In this document: piece after piece, positions 38,171 through 52,622 of the stretch | Layout: every line of letters starts with the position of its first letter | Numbering within the stretch: position 1 is the first letter of the stretch | DNA from: Mansonella perstans | Taxonomy: Eukaryota > Nematoda > Chromadorea > Rhabditida > Onchocercidae | Assembly (NCBI GenBank): GCA_037074765.1 | Contig: JBAMDO010000018.1 | Location: forward strand, 62,001-126,000 | Direction of reading: 5' to 3' | DNA length: 64,000 bases | Translations under genes and position numbers: made by a program | Notes under the pieces: model-generated | Told to the model about the DNA's origin: nothing | The model's database searches: none | Seen by the model: the letters and a program-made list of their open reading frames with translations, nothing else

Positions 38171-41100
38171 ATGTGTGAGTGTGTTCTATCGGGAAGTATG
38201 CCACTTGCGAGCCATTGGGCTCTTCGCGGTGGCTTTACGCCTCGAGCAAATCCTGGACGTCCGAATGTTCATTTTCCACACCAAGATATGATTCGGCAAC
38301 CATGTGACGAGTTTTACGTCAGTTTCTATCATCGTTCACAGGAAAGTGCCAAGGTGAGGAATTTTCAAGTTTAGTGAAATTTAGGGAAGAAAATGGAACA
38401 ATTTCTGCTTACCTTAGATCAAGGAAGAAATGATTTAGGACAAAGTTTTCATTTGATCCAGCAAAAAGTGCGAAAAATGGATTTTAGAAATATTACAACT
38501 TACGAATTTTCACTTACTAGATATTGAGGAATTTGAATTTGAAATTGTACTACAGATCTTTGCAAAGTTGTCCATACTTGTTTAGAAAAAATTAAGATCA
38601 GATTTGCGTGGATAAATTAAAGCCGAAATCACAAATTATGGTTTTTTGCATTATATACTCTCAAGGTACGATTTTAGATGTTTGATGTAATGAAACAGCG
38701 AGTAGAACTTGCTTATGAACAGCGTCGAAAGTCAGAAGCTAATCGTTTGAAAAAGGCTAACAATGGAAGCGTCTTGCGGTACTTGGAACGGGTATACTTA
38801 TTTTTTGTTAGTTTGAAATTGCAACCAAACCACATAAATTTGTAAAAAAATCAAGTTGATTTTTAGCTTCTAAACATATGTATATATATCTAAAATTAGA
38901 ATTTCAATTACTTGATAAGGAATATTTTTACAACTACTTGTTCAATACGTAGACATTGAAAACTTATGTTAGGAATAAAACTTTATGATTTTATTCCTCA
39001 AAATTTTCACATTTTACCAATCTCTGGGAGACTATGTCGAAGTTTTTTAAAAAACTTCAACAGACTATATGTTGATTTATTGTTATAACTTTTCTGACGT
39101 TAAGTCTCGTACATGAGGCTCACACATAAGTGTGGATCGTATATAGAAATTATGTGCTGCAAAAATTGCCAAAGTTTTTAAAATTCATGTCACACTTAAA
39201 GATTCCGCTGTCGAAAAACGTTACATTAACGATCGAGGTGCCAAATGCGGATCATGCTGGCATGATAGAGCGAATGGAAGCTTGGTGTGATGAAGATTCA
39301 ATACCACAAATTATGCAGGATACTGGTGTACTTATTCAGTTCCCGGATTTGGTGCCTGATGCCAAAAATGGCAATGATTATGTGAATAGAGTAAGTTTCA
39401 TTATGAACTAATTTCAGTGGAAGCAAAAACCTACAAGAGCTTAGAAATCTCGCATTAAATTTTCAATCATATAGTTTCTGTTTCAGAAAATTTTCACGGC
39501 TATCTTCATACTTTGGAATTCTTAAAACTTTCTTGCCTTTACTTTTTTCAAGAAAGAAGTTTTCTTTTAAAGATTTTTAAGGGGTAGAAGTTATTTAGCT
39601 TATATTTCAGGTAACGTTAACGGGACCTCTTGCAAATGTTGAGCAAGCCAGGATTCGAATTAGAGTACGATAAGTTTTCTGATTTTCTTTTTGATATGTT
39701 CGTATATGTTTTTCAAGTTCGGAGTTTGCAAGTGATTAAAGAGATATTGGAAGTATTATCAGTAGACTGATTGCCGAGAAATAATTGATTTGTTATGTTG
39801 TTCGATGTGAAAATTTATCAGATGTTATATCTTGTAGAATTTTATGCCTGTAGCAATCAGTTTTCCTCTAAGGACATTGAAACCTCACATATTAATGAAG
39901 GATGTAAAAAGTATTATCGACAGAGCAATCGCCGAAAAATTAATTAATTTTCCTAACCTAGAAATATTGGTGCAGACGCCACAGTTGGTAAGTTCTTTCC
40001 TATTCTTATGGAGTTTAATTTGAGGTTTTGGGGAAAGAAAAATTATTTTTGTTCGTATGAGAGAAATAAAAGACAACAGCCATAAATAAAAAATGAAAAC
40101 TGAGAAAAATAAGAAGATTGAAGCAGTAGCTCGTTCAGCTATTTTTCTGGACTCTGGATTTTAATTACCAAAATTGCGGAAACAAATAGAGTTTGACGCA
40201 TATTCTTTCCGATTCACATACTCACTAATTGGGAAATACTTAATATTAATATTTTTACCTAAAGGATCTTCCATCGTGTGTGGTACGAGGTGCATCAACC
40301 CATGAACGTGATATATGTAATGCCTGTACAGCTCTTCATCGATTGCTTTTTGATGCTAGAAACGACAGTGAACATGTAAAATTTTCTTATTTCATAACTT
40401 TGCCAAATTAGATTGAGAGTTTAAGTCAAATGATTTCAGTTATGAAGACGTGGTAACGAATTCGAAATTGAAGATTCGTGTAAAGGAACTAGATAATACA
40501 TTTTTAGAGTTCAGCAATGATATATTCAACAGTAATGGACATACCGGCTGTACAACAGCTAGCTGTTACGGGAATACCAGATGGATATTTGATAAGAACG
40601 ATAAGTTTAGAAACAAATGCAGTGATTTATTTTCCAACTGTAGCAGATCGTCATTTTGGAGCAACCATATTTTATCTGTATGGTTCCGTGCGTGCTATTA
40701 TGAAAGCAAGGAGATATATTCAGGTTCGCTACTTATTATTATTCCTATTCTTTACTCACATGAGAAATTATTTGCTTATTAATTCCCAATTTTTTACATC
40801 TTCAATGCTATCTTCAATAATGCAGTATAATTTTTCATCGTTAATTGCAAATCAATTACATTCTCTTCTTGGGAAATATTGTTTAAAGAGAAAATAGCAC
40901 TTACCAGAAATAGTACCTCACAAAACTGTTTTTAAGCGAAAATTAAAAATGAGCTACTGTTCCAGGGTCTTTTACCTGTTCGCTTAATTTTTGACGTAGA
41001 AAATAATGATTTAATTTGTCCGGTTGATGCATCAAATCGAGAATTGTTCTTGCGTGATACAGAACATAATTTGACAATTATGATGAAGAAAAGTCGTTTA

Positions 41101-44100
41101 GAAGGCGAGCAATTAACCGCAAATGATACTTTGCGAGTATGTTTGATAAAATTCAAAAAAGTTTCAAATTTTGATGTAAATTCGTTATTCATTTCACTGA
41201 TGATATTAAGAAAGAGAAAAAATTTGACGTTCCTTAACTATCTAAAACAATTGCTGACCTTTAAAAAGCTCACTTGGTTGTCCAAGTGCAGTAAAAAATA
41301 AGGGTGAAACAGATGATTGAAAATTCCATTTTTATCATTTTTTCGATTATCACAAATTGTTAACTTTTGATTCGGTAAATCAATTTCTCTCATTTACAGA
41401 ATATGGTGATAATCGAATCTGAAGAATACAATTTAACTAATGTCTATGCAATGCGACATCAACTTCTTCGAAATAGTATTTTGGAGAATGAGCCACTGAT
41501 TGCAACAAATGATTTCAATTTCTTTAGGAGAAATTTCAAAACACTAATTGCAAGAAATAGTCAGATTATAGCCGAAGTAAGTTTTTTAATTGTAAATAAG
41601 TGAATTTAGCTGGCCAGTAGATTCTATGGAAGTTGATTAGAAAAAAGATGATTGCATATTTGAGTCATCCGTTTTCTGTGAAATATGGAAAGGAAATGAT
41701 TATTTATCGAAAAGTGGGATGGAGGATTTCAATCGTTAGCAAATTTTACTAGGGCATTTGTAACAGCATAATGTTTATTCGATTCGGTTTTTTTTCAGAA
41801 TTCCAGTGACTCGATAGCAAAGGCTTCATCGTTACTTTATTCTCAGCTGCATCAGAATAAACAGTCAAGCTGTAAGCAAAATTGTAGATGAATTTCAAAT
41901 TCTTCTTACTTTTCTCAATACTTTATTATTGAAGTTCTAAAGATCTTTAAGCTTTTTTAAATATAATACATGGTTAAAAATGTCCTTGTTATAAGTTTTC
42001 ACACGCATCGGACCTATATTTCGTTTTTTTTCACTGAATTAAATCTCATTGCTCAATTTAAAAATCTTAGTATAATTGAAAATCATTTCAATAAATAAGT
42101 CCCAAATCTCTGCATCAACCGTCATATGTCAAATGTCTTGTTGTAGTTATTATGATAATTCAATATAATAATTTCCATATGTCTTTCAGTATTATCAACG
42201 TCCATTATTTCATCACCTATACTAAATGAAATTGCTTCGTTGTTGCCACAAATGCATATTTGTCAGGAAACATTACGACCATCCGAGAATGAGAATATAC
42301 CAATCACAGCAGCAGTCAGTGGTAGTTCAGCAAGTACAGTATTTTGCAGTTCTTTACAATTTAGCGTTCTGGGTATCAGTTAGTCGGTCGAAATTTTCGC
42401 TGGACTTGACTGGGCATACTTTTAAAAAAGCTGCAATGTACACTGATTCTTGATGTTCATTCGAGTTTTTGCAGTTAGGAATTAGAATATTGTAAGTTGA
42501 ATATTCGCTGGAAAACCACATTAGAAATAATTTCCAGTTTTATTAACCTTAAAAATAATAAAATTCATATCCTGGCAAGCTTAACTTTTTCGGATAGGGA
42601 CGACATTACTATCTTTGTTCGATTTAATACTTTATGTTTTTGAATTAACTTTTTAAAAGAAATTTTTTGCATTAACCGAGGCATGAAATTAAAACTTTTT
42701 TGTGTCTTGTTTTTTGAGCTTTATATCTGTAATTTTCTTTTGATAACCATATAATAAAAGTAGCAGCAATGAGAAATTTTAAACGTATAATTGAAAATTG
42801 TACGCCGGTAGTGTATAATTAAAATAATGTGACAGTTTCAATTTCTTTCCTGATTGTCTCTGTTAAACCTATGGCGCTAAGGATGCATAGAGAAATTTCC
42901 ACTCGCTTTATATCTTTATTCGCTTTTAAAGCCTCGGTGTGTGAATAAGCAGTATAATTCAACAGCACTTTTCCACATATAAGATTACAGGCCGGGAAAA
43001 AACCAAAGGAGCGATAAAATTTTCATTTTCGCCATCATCTGTTGTACCAAAAGTTAGTAATTAGATTTTTGCTCTATCACATTGTTCTTTAAATAATATA
43101 GAATTATTATATTACTCCAATAATGATTACTACTATATTTTAGAAGAAAATTATCTCTTTCTCGACAATCCTTTTTAAACATTTTTTTTCGAAATACGGA
43201 AGCTACACTAAGAAAAATTTAATACATAAAATAATATTTGATTCAAACAAGGATTGGAGTTTTACTTGAAGTGCAAGTTGAAATGGTAAATGTATTACAG
43301 GCGCAAAATGCTTCAGATGGAGTGAACATGTCCATACCGCAATTTTTGGATTTGTTCAGACAAAATGGAAGTAGGAATATCGTAATTCCAATTGGCAATT
43401 CCGGAAGGCCCTTATCTAGTGCAGATATTCCGCAAAAGGTTCTGATTTTATTCTTCAATTTCGCTGTCCAAAATGTTTCAGAAATTGTCAACAGAAGACG
43501 CACAGTTAATACTTTACGGATTAAACAAATAAATAGCTCTCGTCAAATTTAGTACTTCATTACTTCTTCAGATTATATTATTCAGTCATTAATTATGTTA
43601 TTTCTGGAAACGATGTAACTAATTTCAATAGGGTTTACAGTTCCGATTACCATATCATATGATCATAATTTCTTTGAAACTTTTAGAAACAGAATAATCC
43701 CAATTGTGTCCAACTGTGCATCATTCCACTAAACTTATTAACATGTTATTTCTATATCTAGTGGTTCCTTCAAGTCAGTATTTTACAGAAAATGTTGTGT
43801 TCTTGGTTCTTTACTTTAAGTCATACAACTATTCATTCCCGATCGTTTCTACAGAGGAAATGCTGACAGTGCATTTTATTGATATGTTTGATATGCAATC
43901 ATGATTTTCATGTCCCAGCACATTTTATTCACTGTATATTTTGTGTTTAACTTTTTTCAGCTGGGATATACTCAGAATACTAACAAGGCATCTATCGGTC
44001 AGAGCTTTGATTCCAAACATTCGGAGAAGTACAATTTTGATGGAATTGCTGGCAATGCTATTTATGACTTCACAAGTAGCAGTGCCACAGAAAACATATC

Positions 44101-47100
44101 GGAATCAAAATATTTGTGCAACAAGTCGTCGGTATGTATGCAATCAATTGCGCACCGATCGCAGGACTTAATCAATTCTGGAGCTAATGTTATCGATGCA
44201 TTGATGACTGACCAAGGTATCGTATCAGTGATGGTAATGAAAGGAGATGCATTTAATGAGTTCAAAAAGATCATCAGTATTCGATTAAACTAATATTTTT
44301 AGATTCCACAACAGCGGCAGTAGCTGCTGCTATGCTTCAGGATAGTCATCGGCAGTGGTTCCAGTCATCCGATACAATGGAAGTACTAAAACCAACTGAA
44401 TTTTTTGTGCCTGAAATATGGGAGAAAATGGCTATCCCAGAAACATTCACGAGGCCAGCAGGTAATCCAGCATGCGTATTTAAGTTAGCGGATAGTTACA
44501 ATATCATTCTGACTGATAATTTAACTAAATCTTAACTTGCTGATGTTGCTATTGAGATTTATGAGCTCCGAGAAAAGAGAACTACATTTCAAGATTAAAC
44601 TAGCTGAATTCAGCAAAGATTCACAATTCTTGCTCGTTATTTATAAACTGTTAACGGTTTCTTTCAATATGTTTCCTATAGAATGCTCTCAAAGCTCAAT
44701 GGCCAGCTCCCCAGTAAAAACTTGGCAAAAAAAGAAAAGTCTTCCATTAAAATCTTCATTCACAAATGAGGTTTCATCTATAATTTATTATTGCATGCTT
44801 AAACACTACCATTATTTTTTCACTTTTGTTGCTAGAAAAGTAATGCTAAGCGCACAAAATAAGAAACTTTATTTTTCACTTTGCATAACTTCTGATGACT
44901 TTTTCTTAGTGTCTCCATATAGCAGCAATCTTTGATTATAGAATTCTTATGGAGTATAATAAAAGGAATTTAAAAAATCTGCAATTCCAGAACTATATTC
45001 GTGAATACCATTGGGACATGGGCGCTAATACAACTAGGAATATGCCTCAAGGGTTGTCAGCAAGAGGTTGCTAACTATTTTTTGCACATTATCGTTTAAT
45101 TTCTGATTCTTAAGATTCAACAAATCATTTACATCAGTTTGAACCTAAAATATTACTACGTAGGGGACTTGTTTTGCCTCTGTTATCATAGTAAGTCTTA
45201 ATTCAGTTTCTAGAAGATTAAAACAGTATTTTTATCATCTTCACCATCATGAGCAGTTATTTTAGTAATTTTGAGAAAAAATGATAACTGAATGACTTTC
45301 TGTATTTACTTTTTTTGTCTACTGATCTATTCTACATTTTTCGCTAAGCCCCGCTCTAATACGAATAAATGGCACTCAGGATTATCAAGATTTTATAATT
45401 CTTTTTCTTATATAATCAGTCGTTTGCAGAATCAGGAGAAGCTTTATCTGACATGCGACTATCAGCCTCATCTAGCAATCGTAATACCAACCGATCATAT
45501 TCAATTTTATACGGCAACGCAGCACTAAATCCTAATAAACATCGGTAATCTTACTAGATTTCTATCGTATTTTCAATTGACGTTAAATAATTCCTTCTAG
45601 ATTATTGCACCGGAACAGTGATAATAACGACGATACATATGATTATCAAACAGAGTACCGACCAACGAAAAGTAAAGTTTACTAAATTTTTTAAATTTTT
45701 TTGAAACTTCTTAATTTTTCTGCCTATTACTTGCTCTAGAATAGCACATTTTGAATATTCTAGTACGTGGTAGTATGGTTTGGGGAAATTCACGACATTC
45801 ATCATCACAATTCTATCATCACTATACGCATTCGAATACACGTAAAGTTTTCTCAAGACAGGTTAAGTTCTAAATTGTCTAATATATTCTTAAATTCCAA
45901 AAGTTATTTATATGAATGGAATTGGCTTTTAAGCGGAGTCCATTGCATATGATGATTAAAATTTTTATTCCATTTTAGGATGGATAAATTCAGGTGAATC
46001 AGAGTACTCGGAATTCAAACAGCTTAGACTTTTTTGAAATATTTGCAGTTGTGACTTTTAATGTAAAACAAAACGATCTTTAAATTGTTTTGATGCTTTT
46101 TTCGCAATTTGAAAACACTGCCGGAACACAACGAAATTTGTAATTATATATTTTACAGATTTCTGATTTCTAATGTTTTATAGTGTCAAGGACGACCAAG
46201 TCAAAATTCATTACGATCGAATGATGCGGTGCGTGGTGGCCGCGTAGGAAGACAATCAGTGAATCGCTATGGTAGTCATTATTCATCATGCTCTCGAACT
46301 CACTCAACCTGGAGCTTATCATCATCGAGTCACAACGAAGATAAAAGATATAATAACCGAGGAATGTCACATATGTTTTTTAAAAGGCAATTTGTGAGTG
46401 GGGCGCAATTAAACGAAAAAAGAAAAGGTACCCAACGAGGAGAACGATATCATTGTCCACAGCAAGAGCAGCATGGCTGTATCTGTAATCAGCTCCGAAC
46501 AGGTTATCTCTTCAGTTTTTTTATTTCATATGATTTGATTTAACGAGCTTTCTTACTAAATGAAACTGCAGTTTCTATTTCGATTTCATGAAACAGTGTG
46601 ATATGGCACTACCGCACAATGAAGCATAATAAGCTGCGGTAAAGTATGAAGTATTTTGCGTTGTATATTATTATGGTATAATGAACATTTTGAGCAGTGA
46701 GAAATAATTTTTTTCCACTCATAGAAACAGTAGTTTGAGTTGAAAGCAATCTTAGAAAACATGGCAAACGTAAGTCAAATTCTGGCATATTTTATAAATT
46801 TGTGACAAGTGAATGTCAAAACAAAATATATCATTTTGGTGAATAATTTTTCTTTCAGATTTCATTATTTCTAGACTTTCAAAGTATCTAATTAATATTG
46901 GCTGTGTTCTAGACTTTGAAGAATTAAATACTAATAATATTATGTCACCACGGAAGCTGTCGGTTAAAACTAAAACTTGCACGGATATAACTAAAAGAGT
47001 TGATATTATGGTAATGATCAGTGAGGTACAAAGGGGTCAGAATGAGCAATCATCGCGAAGTGTACAACAATTGAATAGTTGGTTTCTTAGATTAAAATTT

Positions 47101-47452
47101 CTTTAATTAAATAAAAATCGAAGTTCATATCCATTTAGAAAATAGATTGGCAATGATATAACTTTATGTATGATAAGAATTAAATTTAGGCTTTGAATTC
47201 TTCGGTTCAGGTTATTGCAGTCTGCCAAATTAACCATCAATGTATAAGCAGCAAAAATTGAAAAGAAGTATCATTTCATAATGGCATTTGCATTTAGGAC
47301 CTCCATTAAAGATGAAGGAATTAGAGAAATACACAGGAAATGATGATATTAATTCGAAATCGTACACAGATGAGACAGAAAAATGCTTCACTAAACAGAA
47401 AAAAGTTCAAAACAAAACGCTAGTTTCCTTTCTTTACAATTTTAACATTTAA
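38171..47452 (+). CDS. Bicaudal-C-like KH-domain protein
   Basis: Family members bind and repress target mRNAs. Probable exons: 38143 (ATG 38171)-38353, 38678-38791, 39202-39390, 39611-39664, 39838-39987, 40265-40375, 40508-40723, 40966-41136, 41400-41576, 41799-41871, 42190-42338, 43301-43438, 43961-44216, 44303-44461, 44682-44770, 44991-45066, 45430-45544, 45601-45671, 45764-45841, 45979-45993, 46191-46502, 46913-47020, 47298-47452. The joined frame is open for 1052 aa. BicC order is recognisable. A KH repeat at about 104-185 has NVTLTIEVP, IMQDTGVLIQFPD and VTLTGPLANVEQARIRIR. A second KH at about 275-345 has MDIPAVQQLAVTGIPDG and TNAVIYFP, followed by GLLPVRLIFDV. A KH-edge VIIESEEYNLTNVYAMRHQLL follows. 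The C-terminal half is low-complexity, Ser/Asn/Arg-rich. GXXG loops are degenerate and no SAM domain is seen. Exons after 41871 and both ends are less certain; an alternative stop is at 47106. Confidence 0.78.
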
Positions 47453-49020
47453 TGTTGAATTTGTATTAATTTTGTAAGAGCTGCTAAAATCAAAAATTTA
47501 GCATGGAATGGTTGAACAAGAAGTATGAGTTTAAATAATTCTTTCACTTTTAGACTTGCTGAAAACAGTTCTAGAAGTGAGCAGTTCCGGAAGTTATAGA
47601 AAAAGGTTTTTAATTTGAAACTATTTTTTTCTTTTAGTTTTGATATATCGAAATCCCATGTTCTAAAGCATTCTTCTTTCAACCGAATTTCGTCCATATT
47701 CATCATTGTTGTGTGAAAAAAATCATTGTTGTAGATATACTTTTTTTTTCTTAAAAGTCTGGATAATCTTCTTTTGTTGATTATGCTGTTCTTTAATAAT
47801 TATTTTTTTAAGAAAATGTTTTGATACAGGGTGATTTATTAACAAGGATTTTTTTTTTTCGCTGAAATTCTGACTTTCTAAAGCAGTAAAGGTTACAGAA
47901 CTAATTTGCAGCTGTTAGCTTTTTTCTAGATCACTTGTCGATGAAATAATTTCAAAGTGCAGGATATCAAAGATACGTGAAAGAGAAAGAGTTTACCAAT
48001 GAAATTTTACAACAAATAATTTAAGGTATTCCGATTTCAGAATGTCAAAATGATGGTTAAATCTAATCTCAATGTTCGTTCATCTGGTCTAAGAAGCTAT
48101 TTACAGCTTGTGTCTTTTCCAGTATGGAATTCTAATTTTTCTGCGATAAGTTACAGTCGAAATGCTACTACGAATTGTATGTAACAAGAATGGGATGTTC
48201 TTGTATATTGATTGTCATTATTTAGAATCAAATGATTTTATTTCGTGCTTTGTGCTTTATTGTGTTTCAATCTAAAATTTTTGATATTATAGCATTTTCT
48301 AACAAGTGTTTTAGTTGTATTAGAAAACAAAAATATTTGTGCCATTACAAATATTCATTGGTCATTTGATTGAAATAATGACTGATTGTTTGATTTTAAA
48401 TTCAATCTATTTCTTTCCTACATCTGTTTTGGGATTTCAAATATTTTCTGATCATTTTTTTTTTTTTTTTAAAATATTTTCATATTTCACTGAAATGTGA
48501 GGATTGTAGTAGAAATGTCTTGTCAGAATGTTTTGGTAATTTTATGCTGTTTGGCTAATACAAGAATAGCACAATAAGCAAAAAATTTTAAGTCGAGGTT
48601 TTTTAAGCAGTTTGAAACTATCTTTGCTTACTTATATTGGAAGTTTAAGCATGAACGATTCGATAGCAGCTATTCATGAAGCTTATAATTAATTTTAAAA
48701 GCAGTCAAGTTTTCTATAAGTATCTCTTAGAAGATTGGACAAGAAAAAAATGTTGTAAAGAGCCAATCAATATGTGACAAATATTGACTTCTTGTGATAT
48801 TTGAGTCTTGAAGACTTCATTGTTGTCTACTTATCCCGAGTTACGTTCACGTTAAAATTTGTTTGCTTGAAAAAACTACATACATCATAAGTATTATGAA
48901 ATTGGTGATAATTTTCGTCATTTCAAATTAATTTGTTTCAAAATTGTTTACTTGTTGCTTTACTTTTGTGCCAGGGACATTTTTTGGCAGACAAATTTTT
49001 TTCGTGACAATTAATGATGA

Positions 49021-49302
49021 ACCATATGAATGATATATGAATTTAATTTGAATTTCATCAGGCCAAGAGAATTAGAAAGAATGGAGAAATAAAGGATTAA
49101 ATCTTTCGAATTAGATGAACTAAGTGATATATGTATATAAATGCAACAGTTATCAATTTTTCTATGTGAATGATATGTGAAATTAAATTTGACTTCTATG
49201 TAGTCAATTAGAGATAATTGGAAAATGAAGGATTAGATCTTTCGAATCATTTTTTTCCGATCAGATGGATTTATATATATATATGCAAACAATTATCAAT
49301 TT
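49021..49302. repeat. Diverged tandem duplication, about 140 bp
   Basis: Copy 1 (about 49021-49161) and copy 2 (about 49162-49302) share in order ATGAATGATAT-TGAA, AAGGATTA(A/G)ATCTTTCGAAT, a TATATATATG tract and A(A/G)TTATCAATTTTTC at the end. Confidence 0.75.
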
Positions 49303-52082
49303 TTCGTTATTTTAATGTACAATTATATGGCAGTGTTTCTTTTTAGTAAAAAAGTTTTTTACAATATTTGATGATGATTGATTGATTCAGAGAAGATTGA
49401 TTTTTTGATTGTAGAAAACTATGTGAATGCGAATAAATGAGAGCCGATTGGTGAAATAATTATTAAAATTGGATTTTTCAAATAACAAGCATAGATATTA
49501 AGCACTACAACAGTGACAAGAAATAAGATAGTGACAGCTTTCCGATATTTTTTCAAATAAATGATTATGCGTGGTGAATTTTTCATTATCATTTTATTCA
49601 AATTGTGCTAAATTTATTTGTTACATTCATTATTTTTTTTTAATCTTAGGAAGTTGGAAAGATTCTCTTCAAATAGTCTAATTTTCAATGTTGCGGTAAT
49701 TTACTAAGGAGGAATAATGAGAGTTGAGAATTGAGATTTTAAGTCAGTTGGTGAATGACAAAGTTAGTGGTAGCAGTTAGCATTGTAGTTGTGAGATGTG
49801 AGTGTCATTTTTGGGAATGTTTTTTTCCCCATACTTGCTAACTTTTCGGTGTAATTAATTACATTTGCATATAAATAAAATGCTAGGAAAATTTCTCGAA
49901 ATATTATCTATTAATTGCAATATGGAGTAAGTGATGATCGAAATAAATGAAGAAAGATTCACGCTAACTATTTTAATTTATTTCAATTAAAATGGCTTTA
50001 ATTGAACTATGTTTCATTTGCTAGATTTTAGTTTGATATTGCGCTTAATGAATTAACAACGAATAAGCAGTCTAAGTGTATTTTAATGTATTCCCAGAAA
50101 TAATTGAAATTATTACATATTACTCTTGCACCGACAATAAAACAATAGGTCGTAATTAATTTTTGAAATTAAACTTTGAGATATATTGTTCCTGATTTAT
50201 TTATTTCAGTTATTTCGATAATTTATTCTTTTCCGATAATATTTATTTCTTTTGCAATTTATTTCGTTTTTGATATGTTAATTTAGCCTTTTATCTGATA
50301 TTATCCAGTCTAATTAAGTTTTGATATATCATTATGGATTACTTCATTAGCTTTGATAATATATTACAAATTATCTTCAATATTTTTTTTTTTTTTGAAA
50401 ATTGCAAGGTTTATCTTCCTGCAAAAATGAAAAGTGAATATGAATCGCTATTAGAATTTCAGTTTTTTTTCAATCGAAAATTTTAAAAATGATTTCAGTT
50501 TTTTTAAATCTTCGCATAAATCTTCCAATTAAAAAAAGCTTTCAGAAAAGTGAGCGTACGTATAAAATGGAAATATATTTCAGAGATAGTTTGTAATTTT
50601 TGATTCAAAAAGATATTGGGAAGTGTTTATCAGATTCAAATGCACTGTGATAGTGTAAAGAGGATTTTTTGTATGCATTCAATCTTTTAGTTTTACAAAC
50701 TTTTAGAAAAGTTTTTCTACTTGCTTTGAACTTTTTGATGATAATATTGTCGTATTATATTTGGCATGGTCTTTCGTAATGTACCAGAGTAGCAGATTTA
50801 AAAATGAATTTGCATAATTAAAATTGAGCCTGCTTACTTGAAAAAACTTAGCATGGTGCTGTATTTTGGTATTGTATTAGAGTAGCTATCAATGATTGCC
50901 TTAACATGATGAACATTATGGTACCTTTTTTGGAATATTGATCAGTGATACTGTAATGTGAAAGGAAAAATGAATTTATATTAAGCTGTATGCAGGCTTG
51001 TGAAAAAAAAAAATTAATGATGTCACGAAAGATGAATGTGAGTGCTGCTTTATCAAATTAGAATTTAGAACGCAGTTATATTTATCAACGAATTAGCTGT
51101 ACTTTTTCAACAAAGTAAGAAAACAAATCAAAATAGTTTTTAAATCCTAATTTTGATAAAGCAGCATTTAAATGTGACATCTCTGATATGATTTTTATGA
51201 ATAATTTAAAAGTGATCCAGGAAATATTTGTTAATTTATAATGGCAGCACAACTTTATTCGCTTATAATATTTAATAAATATTTTGAAAAAAAAATTTAT
51301 TATTATTTTGAAAATTTTTTAAAATTGCATTTAAGAAAAAAAATAAACACCAAATAATTTTTCAAAAAGTTTAGTTTTTAAAATCACATTTTTCATTCTG
51401 AAAAATTTATTGGAGCGAAAATAAATGATAAAATAAATACTTTATTTTGTCAAAGTAAAAATGAAATACGAAAAAAACTAGCAATACTATTATTTTCATA
51501 GATAAAATATTAGTTAATTACAATTTCAGTATATTTGATGTGTAATGTTTTGATGCATAGCGATCAGGTGTAGTAAATGGGTAAATATTTCATTTGAAGA
51601 GATAAGTAAATATTTGCTATGATTGGTAGGCTTCTTTCTGGAACTAAATTTCATCCTGTTTCTGAATTACTGAATTTTGAACACAGCGTAAAATAGAATC
51701 TTTCTGATCATACATCCCTCCTAACTATTCTTGTTTCATTTTTCCTTAATTTCAATTAATGAAGAGCTAAATATAACAAAGATTATAAAACGGAAAAAAA
51801 AAAACTTTAGCTAATTTTCAGGATGAATTCCGGAGACAACAAAGATTTTTGTGTGAAATTCTTACAACAAATTAACTTTTTATTGTATTCAAAAGTTTTT
51901 TCTTTTTTTTACTTTATTAAATGGTAATTCTTAGACAAGTATCAAAATTTGTTGCTTCATAAATATTCTTTGAAACAACTCCAAGTATTTTTTACTTGAT
52001 AAGTATTATTTCAAACAACTTTCTTCAAATACAAATAATAGTTAATGAGAAATCTTCATAAATTCCAAAAATTATTACATTA

Positions 52083-52156
52083 TTGACTATTGATATTATT
52101 ATTACTATTATTATTATTGTTATTGCTATTATTATTATTAATTATCATTATTATCA
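52083..52156. repeat. (ATT)n microsatellite
   Basis: Imperfect TTATTA/TTG repeat in the gap before the Kunitz/lustrin gene. Confidence 0.85.
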
Positions 52157-52579
52157 TGCCGGTTTTATCATAATTCTGTCTGAAATTCGAAAATTTTTCT
52201 TGGAATTATAAGCAAGTTTTTTTGTTTTTAAAAGATAATAAGGAATTAATTGATGAATTGAGAGATTTTTTAAAAGCTTCGTATAGATGAACAAATGACA
52301 AATGTTGACAGTAAAGGTAGAAAAGAATGAGCTTTTGTTTACTTCTGGTTTTAGGTTTTAGATGTTGATAATTCAATGGTCCAACATGATGTTTAAGTGG
52401 TTTCCTTAAGAAGTGCGGGTAAATTAATGAAGAGAGCTTTAGGAAGTTAAATATGAAGAATGTGGTTGACAAATTCTTAGTTGTTTGAACTCTTTTCATT
52501 AATTGAATATCAATTTACTGTGCAATAACTGAAAAGATCCTAAGAACCACCCCTGGTATATTTATCTCTCCCTTTTTAT

Positions 52580-52622
52580 AGTACAAAATAAATCTACATA
52601 TTGGACTGTTACTTTTATTACA
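52580..52622 (+). promoter_or_regulatory. Probable SL acceptor and 5' UTR
   Basis: A pyrimidine-rich CTCTCCCTTTTTATAG ends at 52581 and a 41-nt segment precedes ATG 52623. The frame stays open through this segment and is hydrophobic, so an internal exon with a start further upstream cannot be excluded. Confidence 0.5.

Larger units (their letters stand above)
47453..52580. other. Intergenic region, no gene recognised
   Basis: 5 kb of AT-rich DNA with no supportable gene on either strand. A short open segment after an acceptor near 47962 (GYQRYVKEKEFTNE) faintly recalls a SAM helix but has no matching neighbours. A diverged duplication lies at 49021-49302 and an ATT-rich microsatellite at 52083-52156. 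Confidence 0.5.

Noticed and set aside
40450..40782. Long open frame overlapping a BicC-like exon
   Set aside because: It is in the wrong frame; the frame starting after TTTTTAG at 40507 gives the KH sequence and fits phase 0 on both sides.
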